From Planctomycetales bacterium 4484_123 (GTDB lineage: Bacteria; Planctomycetota; Phycisphaerae; SM23-33), in NCBI GenBank assembly GCA_002049885.1, contig MVCS01000158.1, positions 1-7,841 of the forward strand: a stretch of 7,841 nucleotides of DNA, written 5' to 3'. A program made the translations under genes and the position numbers. Shown piece after piece: positions 1 through 5,477 of the stretch (position 1 is its first letter; each line of letters starts with the position of its first letter). The notes below the pieces were generated by a model, which was given only the letters and a program-made list of their open reading frames with translations, made no database searches and was not told the DNA's origin.

Positions 1-73
1 AGCGCCCACAGTGCGGACAACGACGCTCAAGCTTCAAAACCCCGCCAACCGATGGCAATAAGTAGCGTACCAT
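1..73 (-). CDS. 5' end of a zinc-ribbon protein, possibly a transposase (partial, runs off left edge)
   Basis: Seen: an ATG at 73 on the minus strand opens a frame that stays open to the window edge (24 codons). The protein begins MVRYLLPSVGG and continues to LERRCPHCGR, so a CPHCG half zinc ribbon lies at residues 19-23. A near-perfect Shine-Dalgarno AAGGAGG sits 6 nt upstream of the ATG, which makes this start convincing although only the first codons are visible. GC here is about 55-58 percent, well below the downstream genes. Inference: a short basic N-terminus followed by a CxxC ribbon close to a composition boundary fits the zinc-binding head of an insertion-sequence transposase, but many small zinc-ribbon proteins would look the same. 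The family cannot be decided from 24 residues. Confidence 0.55.
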   Translation of the reverse strand, partial: MVRYLLPSVGGVLKLERRCPHCGR

Positions 74-79
74 CTTGGG

Positions 80-86
80 CCTCCTT
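80..86 (-). promoter_or_regulatory. Shine-Dalgarno site for the minus-strand gene starting at 73
   Basis: AAGGAGG on the minus strand, with 6 nt between it and the ATG at 73. It is the strongest ribosome binding site in the window and the main reason to believe the truncated gene at the left edge. Confidence 0.6.
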
Positions 87-324
87 GCCGACGATGGCTT
101 TCACACCTATCGAATCGGCAAAGAGGCCCTCTTCTTGCCATCCTAACCACCCACCGTGGGACAGTTACATCAACTACATCAACCCCTTGGCCCCGCCGGC
201 CGGGCGTGTGAAAGTCCCCGCCGCGGCCATTCGGCCGGGCCAGCCCATCCGCCGGGCGCTGTCGGGCCTTGGTAAGCGGGGCTTTCAATCTGACCGATGA
301 AGACTTGTAATAGGGGCCGGCGGC
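87..324. other. Intergenic region between the left-edge gene and cdsA
   Basis: No convincing gene. One plus-strand frame is open from the window edge to a stop at 298-300, but the product has no recognisable motif and it lies antisense to the better-supported minus-strand start. The stretch contains the 9-bp tandem repeat and the composition jump near 183. It ends with the cdsA ribosome binding site AGGGG at 312-316. Promoters for both divergent genes must lie here, but none is clear. Confidence 0.4.
166..183. repeat. Perfect 9-bp tandem repeat at a GC-composition boundary
   Basis: TACATCAAC occurs twice head to tail (166-174 and 175-183). Bases 1-180 are about 52-58 percent GC per 60-base line, while 181-240 is about 78 percent. 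The repeat therefore sits exactly where lower-GC sequence gives way to the GC-rich background. It may mark the outer end of an inserted element, but no terminal inverted repeat can be confirmed because the other end is outside the window. Confidence 0.5.
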
Positions 325-1242
325 ATGGGAACGATGGGCAAGCGTATCGTGATCGGGGCGTCGTTGATGGCCCTGACGTGCGTGGCCTTCTACGCGGACT
401 GGGCCGTGGAACGAGCCGGCTGGCCTCGATTGCCGGTCGGGCCGGCGGGGCAGTTCCGGCAGGCCAGGGGCGCGGTCTTGACGGCCCTGGTGACGCTGCT
501 CATCGCCGCCGGGTACCTGGAGCTGGCCCGGCTGGCCTCGGCGGGGGGAACGCCCATTTTCCGCTTCACCGGCCTGCTTGCGGCGTTGCTGGTGGGGACC
601 CTCCCCTTCTGGCGCCAGGTGATGGCCGTGGGCCGGCACGGCGGGATGGTGCTGCCGGTGGTGCTGGCCCTGGCGCTGCTGGCGTTCTTCATCGAGCAGC
701 TCGGTCGGCACCGCACGGAGGGGGCCATCCGACACGTGGGGGCCTCGTTGCTGGCGGTGGTGTACCTGGGCGTCTGCCCGGCGGTCGTGCTGGGCATCCG
801 CATCCATTTCGGCCTGCCGGCGTTCATCCTCTTCCTGGCGGTCGTGAAGTTCACGGACATCGGGGCCTACTTCGTGGGCTCCTTGACGGGCCGGCACAAG
901 TTGATCCCCTGGCTCAGCCCCGGCAAGAGCTGGGAGGGCCTTGCCGGCGGGCTGGCCCTGGCGGCGGCCTGCGGGGCGGGTGTATCGGCCGGCCTGCGCG
1001 TGCTGTTCGGCCCGGCCGGGACGGTGCCGATGGGCCCCTGGGCCGGGGCCGCCTTCGGCGTGGCGGTGGGTCTGGCCGGCCAGTTCGCCGACCTGTGCGA
1101 GTCGGCGCTGAAGCGCTCCGCCGGGCTGAAGGACTCCGGGGCGGCGCTGCCGGCCTTCGGCGGGGTGCTGGACATCATCGACTCGCCACTGCTGGCAGCC
1201 CCGGCGGCGTACCTGGTGCTGGCGGTGGTGTGCCAGGGGTGA
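325..1242 (+). CDS. cdsA: Phosphatidate cytidylyltransferase (CDP-diacylglycerol synthase)
   Basis: Integral membrane enzyme that makes CDP-diacylglycerol from CTP and phosphatidate, the precursor of bacterial phospholipids. Seen: 305 residues, several hydrophobic segments (about 9-27, 50-67, 82-99, 108-124, 139-158, 165-175, 206-226, 240-255, 288-302), and the family's conserved C-terminal half. KFTDIGAYFVG is at 175-185, HKLIPWLSPGKSWEG at 191-205, and the signature runs from S260 through K263-R264, K269-D270 and G279-G280 to D283 and D286. Two usual signature positions differ: the His before GG is Phe278, and the Arg after the first Asp is Ile284. The metal-binding acidic residues remain. 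The ATG at 325 is preferred over the in-frame ATG at 334 because AGGGG lies 8 nt upstream of it. Length is normal and the gene looks intact. uppS, dxr and rseP, frequent cdsA neighbours, are not in the window. Confidence 0.93.
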   Translation: MGTMGKRIVIGASLMALTCVAFYADWAVERAGWPRLPVGPAGQFRQARGAVLTALVTLLIAAGYLELARLASAGGTPIFRFTGLLAALLVGTLPFWRQVMAVGRHGGMVLPVVLALALLAFFIEQLGRHRTEGAIRHVGASLLAVVYLGVCPAVVLGIRIHFGLPAFILFLAVVKFTDIGAYFVGSLTGRHKLIPWLSPGKSWEGLAGGLALAAACGAGVSAGLRVLFGPAGTVPMGPWAGAAFGVAVGLAGQFADLCESALKRSAGLKDSGAALPAFGGVLDIIDSPLLAAPAAYLVLAVVCQG

Positions 1243-1295
1243 GGCAGCGGCCGGAACATCGGCACCGCCGGTGCGGCAAAGGCGGTTAGAATAGC

Positions 1296-1375
1296 GCCTG
1301 CCGCCCGCGGTGGGATCAGGCGGTCGAGGGCCACCTGACGCCGAGCGGGGCCGGGCGGCCTGGGCGGCGGCAGGC
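1296..1375 (+). promoter_or_regulatory. Candidate structured leader of phoH, closed by a 10-bp helix
   Basis: A perfect 10-bp inverted repeat (GCCTGCCGCC at 1296-1305, GGCGGCAGGC at 1366-1375) could close the whole 5' leader. Inside it, TCAGG/CCTGA (1316-1320 with 1334-1338) and GGCC/GGCC (1349-1352 with 1357-1360) could form two hairpins, giving a three-way-junction shape. A TAGAAT hexamer at 1287-1292 resembles a -10 box and would start transcription at about the foot of the helix. The phoH ribosome binding site follows 3 nt after the helix. Helices arise easily by chance in sequence this GC-rich, so this is tentative. Confidence 0.3.
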
Positions 1376-1378
1376 TCT

Positions 1379-1384
1379 AAGGAG
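1379..1384 (+). promoter_or_regulatory. Ribosome binding site of phoH
   Basis: AAGGAG, 5 nt before the GTG at 1390. It decides a GTG start for phoH; no ATG lies at a suitable distance. Confidence 0.7.
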
Positions 1385-1389
1385 AGGCG

Positions 1390-2358
1390 GTGGAACTGAC
1401 GGTCACACTGGAGCGGCCCGAGCTTCAGCCGGCGTTGTTCGGCCCGGGCGATTCGCACCTGAAGATGATTCGGGATACCTTCAACGTGCAGATGTTCGCC
1501 CGGGGGGGGATGGTGAAGATCACCGGCGAGGCCGGCAACGTCTCGCGTGCGGCGGCGGTGCTCTCGGCCCTTCAGCGCCGGCTGCGACGGAACCTGCCGG
1601 TGACGCCGGAGGTCATCACCGACGCCATTTCCGAGGCGGCCGCCGGGGCCGCCTCCACCGACGGCGCCGACGTCATCGCCGTCTATGGCGGCCGGGTGGT
1701 CCGGCCCAAGTCCGCCGGCCAGCGCCGCTACGTGGAGGCCATCCGCAAGCACGACATGGTCTTCTGCACGGGCCCGGCAGGCACCGGCAAGACCTACCTG
1801 GCCGTGGCCATGGCGGTGCACATGCTCAAGACGGGCAAGGCCCGCCGGCTGGTGCTGGCCCGGCCGGCGGTGGAGGCCGGCGAGAAGCTCGGCTTCCTGC
1901 CCGGCGACATGCAGGCCAAGGTCAACCCGTACCTCCGGCCACTGTTCGACGCCCTGCACGACATGATGGAGTTCGAGCAGGTGCGGCGCTTCATGTCCAA
2001 CGACATCATCGAGGTCATCCCGCTGGCCTTCATGCGCGGGCGGACCTTCAACAACTCGGTGGTCATCCTGGACGAGGCCCAGAACACCACGCCCATGCAG
2101 ATGCTGATGTTCTTGACCCGCCTCGGCCACGGCTCGAAAATGGTGGTCACCGGCGACGACTCGCAGGTGGACCTGCCCAGCGAGGTCACCAGCGGCCTTA
2201 TCGACGCCCAGCGCCGCCTGAAGGGCATCAAGGGTCTGATGTTCGTCAGGCTGGGCGGGCAGGACATCGTCCGGCACCGGCTGGTGCAGAACGTGGTGGA
2301 GGCCTACGGCGAGGACCGCCGCGCCGGGGGAGCAACCGCCAGGCCAGGGGCGGACTGA
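1390..2358 (+). CDS. phoH: PhoH-like P-loop ATPase (PhoH/YbeZ family)
   Basis: Cytoplasmic P-loop NTPase of the PhoH/YbeZ family, linked in other bacteria to RNA metabolism and ribosome or 16S rRNA maturation together with YbeY. Seen: 322 residues, a normal length. The N-terminal part (about 1-70) resembles the KH-like domain of the family, with FGPGDSHLK at 17-25. The ATPase domain has a Walker A motif GPAGTGKT at 128-135, a Walker B VVILDEAQN at 224-232, a sensor-like TGDDSQVDLP at 254-263, and the conserved C-terminal RHRLVQNVVEAY at 295-306. The LARPAVEAGEKLGFLPGD block (156-173) is also typical. Start is GTG, with AAGGAG 5 nt upstream. The next gene begins 17 nt after the stop, so the two are very likely co-transcribed. 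The gene appears complete. Confidence 0.93.
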   Translation: MELTVTLERPELQPALFGPGDSHLKMIRDTFNVQMFARGGMVKITGEAGNVSRAAAVLSALQRRLRRNLPVTPEVITDAISEAAAGAASTDGADVIAVYGGRVVRPKSAGQRRYVEAIRKHDMVFCTGPAGTGKTYLAVAMAVHMLKTGKARRLVLARPAVEAGEKLGFLPGDMQAKVNPYLRPLFDALHDMMEFEQVRRFMSNDIIEVIPLAFMRGRTFNNSVVILDEAQNTTPMQMLMFLTRLGHGSKMVVTGDDSQVDLPSEVTSGLIDAQRRLKGIKGLMFVRLGGQDIVRHRLVQNVVEAYGEDRRAGGATARPGAD

Positions 2359-2375
2359 GCCGATCGGGACGGCCT

Positions 2376-4007
2376 GTGCCTATGTGGCCCTTCAAGCGTA
2401 AGAAAAAGCCCTCGGCAAGAACGACCCCCAGCCCAGCGGGCGAGGGCCGGTGGAAGCGCTTTCGCGCCGCCGGGGGACTGGGCTCGGTGCTGCTGGCCGG
2501 CGCCTTCTACGCCGCCGCCGTGGCCATGGACGCCTCCCCGCTGGAGCCCCTGCCCTACCGCGTCGGCGGCTACGTTCCCCGGGACGTCTACGCCCGCATC
2601 GGCTTCAAGGTGGTCTCGGAGGAAAGGACACGCCGGGAGCGCCAGCGCGCCGCCGAGCGCACCCCGGCCGTCATCGTCCAGGATGAGGCCACCCTTGGCC
2701 AGATCTTCGCCGAGCTGAAAGGCCTGCCCAGGGCGCTGAGGTCCGCCACCCAGCCGGCCGACCTGGCCGAGTCGCTCCGCAGCCGGTTCCTCATCCAAGG
2801 CCCGGCAGACCTGAAAGACCTGGAATCGCTGGCTGCACCCGCCGGGGCCAAGGCCTACCAGGCGGCCATCGACCGCCTGAAGGAAAAGCTGCTGTCTCAC
2901 TACCTGGTGAGCAAGGAGGACTTCAAGCTCGCCTACGGCCGGGCGACGCAGGACGTGGTGGTCCGCCGCGGCGGAATCGAGCGGACCATGCCGGCCGACC
3001 GACTCGTCCACCTGGGCGACCCCGGCGAGTGGAACAGACTGCTGGAAGAGGTCACGCAGGTCCTGGCCCCGCCCGTGAGGAAACACCTCCGGCACTACCT
3101 GGAGGAGGTATTCAAGGCGGGCACGCCGCTGTACCGGCTGGACGTCGAGGCCACCGCCAGGGCGGCCGAACGGGCCCGGGCGGCGGTGGGACCCGTGTAC
3201 GAGGAGATCGCCGCCGGGGCCCTGCTGGTGGCCCGCACCACCCGCGGCGGGCTGCGCCGGGCCGACTGGGAGAAGCTGGCCGCCGAGCACGCGGCCTACC
3301 TTTCCGACCAGAACGCCAAGCACCCCTGGCGGCCGGCGCGGATGCTTCTGGGCCGGGGGCTGCTCATCGCCGGCATCGTGGTCCTGCTGTGCCTCTACGT
3401 CAGCAAGTACAGGCCGCGGGTGGTCAAGAACCACTGGCGCGGAGCGGCCCTGGCGGCCTTGCTGGCGCTGATGCTGCTGCTGGGCAAGGTGATGGTAGGC
3501 CTGGGGGGATATCCCTACCTGGCGGTCTTCGGCATCTTCCTGGCCTCGGCCATCCTCACCATCGCCTACGATCAGCGATTCGCCTTCGCCGTGGCCGGTG
3601 CGCTGGCGCTGCTGACCGCGCTGCAACTGCGCCTCGGCACGGGCGAGCTGCTGGTGTTGTGGTCGGCGGCGGCGGCGGTGGTCTTCCAACTCCGCGAGGT
3701 CCGCACGCGGAGCAAACTCATCGAGACCGGCGGCCTCACCGCGGTGGTGGTCTTCCTGGGCACCTGGGCGGTCGGTTCGGCCCAGGACGTCCCGCTCGGG
3801 TTCATCCTCCGCGAGGGGGGCACGGCGGCCCTGGCCGCCATCGCCGGCGGCTTCATCGCCCAGGGGATCCTGCCCCTCATCGAACGCGTCTTCCAGATCG
3901 CCACCTCACTGACCCTGCTGGAATGGTGCGACGCCAACAAGCCGCTGCTGAAGCGCCTGGCCCTGGAGGCCCCAGCTCCAAGCACGACCGGCTCAGCCCC
4001 GCCATGA
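2376..4007 (+). CDS. 7TM-HD family protein (PgpH/YqfF-like), broken: HD domain lost at C-terminus
   Basis: The family comprises membrane proteins with an N-terminal extracytoplasmic 7TMR-HDED domain, seven transmembrane helices and a cytoplasmic HD phosphodiesterase domain; characterised members hydrolyse cyclic-di-AMP. Seen: a basic start, one helix at about 33-51, an extracytoplasmic domain at about 52-320 (GGYVPRDVYARIGF at 64-77, RTPAVIVQDEA at 95-105), then hydrophobic helices between about 324 and 500. The HD lead-in LLEWCDANKPLLKRLALEAP occupies 514-533. Intact members then continue G-T-Y-H-H-S and later Y-Y-H-D-x-G-K. Here those residues are absent: after EAP the frame reads 10 unrelated residues and stops at 4005-4007, while the family sequence resumes in another frame (SSKHDRLSP, from 3974). 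So about 50 codons plus the frame are missing. Start may be GTG 2376 or ATG 2382; the ribosome binding site is weak. It lies 17 nt after phoH. Confidence 0.85.
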   Translation: MPMWPFKRKKKPSARTTPSPAGEGRWKRFRAAGGLGSVLLAGAFYAAAVAMDASPLEPLPYRVGGYVPRDVYARIGFKVVSEERTRRERQRAAERTPAVIVQDEATLGQIFAELKGLPRALRSATQPADLAESLRSRFLIQGPADLKDLESLAAPAGAKAYQAAIDRLKEKLLSHYLVSKEDFKLAYGRATQDVVVRRGGIERTMPADRLVHLGDPGEWNRLLEEVTQVLAPPVRKHLRHYLEEVFKAGTPLYRLDVEATARAAERARAAVGPVYEEIAAGALLVARTTRGGLRRADWEKLAAEHAAYLSDQNAKHPWRPARMLLGRGLLIAGIVVLLCLYVSKYRPRVVKNHWRGAALAALLALMLLLGKVMVGLGGYPYLAVFGIFLASAILTIAYDQRFAFAVAGALALLTALQLRLGTGELLVLWSAAAAVVFQLREVRTRSKLIETGGLTAVVVFLGTWAVGSAQDVPLGFILREGGTAALAAIAGGFIAQGILPLIERVFQIATSLTLLEWCDANKPLLKRLALEAPAPSTTGSAPP

Positions 4008-4543
4008 GCCTGCTCATCGTCAAGGGCCACGTCAAGGACGGCCTGGAACTGGCCAAACAATACGGCCTGCCCAGGGTACTGCACGAGTTCATCGCCTCGC
4101 ACCACGGCACCACGCTGGTGGAGTACTTCTATCACGCCGCCGCCGAGCAGCGGAAAGAAAACGCCGACCGGGCGCCCGAGGAGGTCGAGTTCCGCTATCC
4201 CGGGCCCAAGCCCCGCTCCAAGGAGGCCGCCATCCTCATGCTGGCCGACGCCGCCGAGTCAGCCGTCCGCGCCCTGCCCGACCCGGCCCGCGGACGCATC
4301 GAGACCCAGGTCCACCAGGTCGTCTCCAAGCGACTCACCGACGGCCAGCTCGACGAGTGCGACCTGAGCCTCCAGGAGGTCCACGCCATCGAGACCTCCC
4401 TGATAAAGAGCCTGGTGAGCATCTCCCATGCCCGGGTGCGCTACCCGTCCCAGTCCAAGGGCCCCGCCGGAGGGGACTCCAAGCCCGAGCCGCCAGCCAA
4501 GGCCGAACCCCCCGCCTCCACGCCCGACCCGGCTCGACGATGA
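4004..4543 (+). pseudogene. Detached C-terminal half of the 7TM-HD protein's HD domain
   Basis: Seen: in the frame shifted relative to the upstream part, family sequence runs from about 3974 (SSKHDRLSP) to a stop at 4541-4543. It retains GHVKDGLELAKQYGLP, the HHGTTLVEYFYH motif and ADAAESAVRAL, which are the second-half metal-site and helical elements of the HD domain, followed by a Pro/Lys/Glu-rich tail. An in-frame ATG at 4004 overlaps the upstream TGA (4005-4007) as ATGA. This would in principle allow coupled re-initiation, giving a 179-residue fragment. The fragment lacks the first metal-binding His and the His-Asp pair, so it should not be a working phosphodiesterase alone. That ATG corresponds to an ordinary internal Met of the family, so the overlap may be accidental. 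Deletion in the genome and assembly error are both possible. Confidence 0.8.
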
Positions 4544-4569
4544 TCTCGGGCACGGCCGGCGCGACGGGC

Positions 4570-5252
4570 TCAGGTCGCGTACTTGAGCACCAAGAACCCA
4601 CCCACCAACAGCAGCACGAAGGCCAGTGCCAGCCAGTTGAAGTACCGGTCGATGAAGGGCGTCACCTTCGGCCCGAATGCCCGGCACAGTCCGGCGACGA
4701 GAAAAAACCTCGCCGACCGGCTGATGGCTGCTGCGGCCAGGAAGATAGCGAAGTTGATTTTGAACACCCCCGCGGTGATGGTGATGACCTTGAAAGGCAA
4801 CGGCGTGAAGCCGGCGGTGAAGACCACCCAGAAGTTCCACCTCTCGTAGGCCGCGCTGACCTGCTCGAAGCGCTCCGGCGTGAAGCCCGGGACCCACCTG
4901 AAGAAGAAGCCAGCACGCTGGCCGCGCTGCACAGCAAGGCATAGCGGAGCCACTTCCGCCGGTTGCCCAGCACCAGCGGCATCAGCAGCACGTCCGGCGG
5001 AACGGGGAAAAAACTGCTCTCGGCGAAGCTCAAGATGAACAACGCCGCCGAGGCCGAGGGCCGGCTCGCCCACGCCAGCGTCCAGTCGTACAGGTGCCGA
5101 TGGATGTGCCACCACGGCAGGGCCCTGCGCGGGACCAGCCTGGCCCCGCAGTGGACGCACAACTCGGCCTTCGCGTCGTTGGGCAGCCGGCACCGCGGAC
5201 AGGCCAATGGCCCCCGGCCCGGGGAAGCCTGGTTGCTACCTGGATCGGTCAC
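4570..5252 (-). pseudogene. Zinc-ribbon plus DedA/SNARE-associated (YqaA-like) membrane protein, frameshifted
   Basis: Seen: from GTG 5252 the first frame encodes a zinc ribbon (C18-x2-C21 and C32-x2-C35), an amphipathic linker, and the start of a DedA/YqaA-type domain with FAESSFFPVPPDVLLMPLVL at 76-95 and ALLCSAASVL at 105-114. At about 4905-4914 the family sequence moves to another frame and continues FFFRWVPGFTPERFEQ, then RWNFWVVFTAGFTPLPFK, VITITAGVFKINF and RYFNWLALAF, ending at a stop at 4570-4572. Between the blocks the usual glycine-rich segment (roughly G-G-x-x-G-Y) is missing, perhaps about 20 residues plus a frame change. Known: DedA/YqaA-like proteins are integral membrane proteins, and some DedA members act in undecaprenyl-phosphate or lipid transport. 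Role here unknown. The start is uncertain because the ribosome binding site is poor. It converges with the 7TM-HD gene, 26 bp apart. Confidence 0.8.
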
Positions 5253-5373
5253 GGCTGTCGGTATCGCCCCAGCTGAAGCGCCGCTCGCAGGCCCTGGACG
5301 GCGCTAGCGCACGTTTTTGCAGCAGTCCTGGCCTGATACCCACCGCGGGCGTTCGCCCGAAAAAGTGCGAAAG

Positions 5374-5405
5374 TTGTGGAACCGAAGAGCCCAAGAGCGG
5401 ATAAT
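5374..5405 (+). promoter_or_regulatory. Possible promoter inside the candidate RNA region
   Basis: TTGTGG at 5374-5379 and GATAAT at 5400-5405 with a 20-nt spacer, longer than ideal. It lies in a short AT-rich patch (ATAATATAT). If used, transcription would start near 5411 and give a roughly 65-nt RNA made of one stem-loop plus the terminator. The AT-rich patch could equally be an unpaired linker within a longer RNA. Confidence 0.25.
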
Positions 5406-5451
5406 ATATGTGGATCTGAACCTCGGCTCGTCCGAGTAGTAGGATTCACCC

Positions 5452-5476
5452 GAGGGCGGAAACGCCCTCTTTTTTT
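5452..5476 (+). terminator. Intrinsic (Rho-independent) terminator
   Basis: GAGGGCG (5452-5458), tetraloop GAAA (5459-5462), CGCCCTC (5463-5469), then seven T (5470-5476). The stem is a perfect 7 bp with a GNRA loop directly followed by the T tract, so it works only for plus-strand transcripts. No plus-strand gene lies just upstream, which implies a non-coding transcript ends here. The tract ends one base from the stop codon of the convergent DUF3800 gene. Confidence 0.88.
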
Positions 5477-5477
5477 G

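Larger units (their letters stand above)
5308..5476 (+). ncRNA. Candidate structured RNA ending in a terminator beside the DUF3800 gene
   Basis: No credible coding frame, lower GC than the genes around it, and three consecutive stem-loops on the plus strand. (1) CGCAC then TTTTT (5308-5312, 5314-5318, one bulged G) pairs with AAAAA then GTGCG (5360-5369), and encloses a CGGGC/GCCCG hairpin (5346-5350 with 5355-5359). (2) GTGGATC (5410-5416) pairs with GATTCAC (5443-5449) through one G-U pair, enclosing CTCGG/CCGAG (5422-5426 with 5432-5436). (3) The terminator at 5452-5476. The G-U pair would be a C-A mismatch on the other strand, which favours plus-strand transcription. The 5' end is unsure: the RNA may start near 5308 or only at about 5411. 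Several comparative-genomics RNA motifs are named DUF3800-I and onward because they lie beside DUF3800 genes, and this may be one or a relative. Membership is inference. Confidence 0.45.

Noticed and set aside
1..300. Plus-strand frame open from the window edge to 300
   Set aside because: No motif, crosses the composition jump, and conflicts with the minus-strand start at 73, which has a strong ribosome binding site.
1262..1274. Hairpin GCACC/GGTGC after cdsA as a terminator
   Set aside because: Only 5 bp and not followed by a T tract.
297..1289. Alternative plus-strand frame overlapping cdsA
   Set aside because: Gly/Arg-rich out-of-frame shadow of cdsA.
34..2277. Very long open frame on the minus strand across cdsA and phoH
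   Set aside because: It is antisense to two well-recognised genes, with a low-complexity His/Gly/Pro/Arg-rich product; long antisense frames are expected in GC-rich DNA.
2304..3689. Long minus-strand open frame across the 7TM-HD gene
   Set aside because: It is antisense to clear family sequence and its product shows no domain.
5308..5476. 6S RNA as the identity of the structured region
   Set aside because: A CTCGG/CCGAG hairpin superficially resembles part of E. coli 6S, but it is not central and no long closing helix or open bubble is evident.
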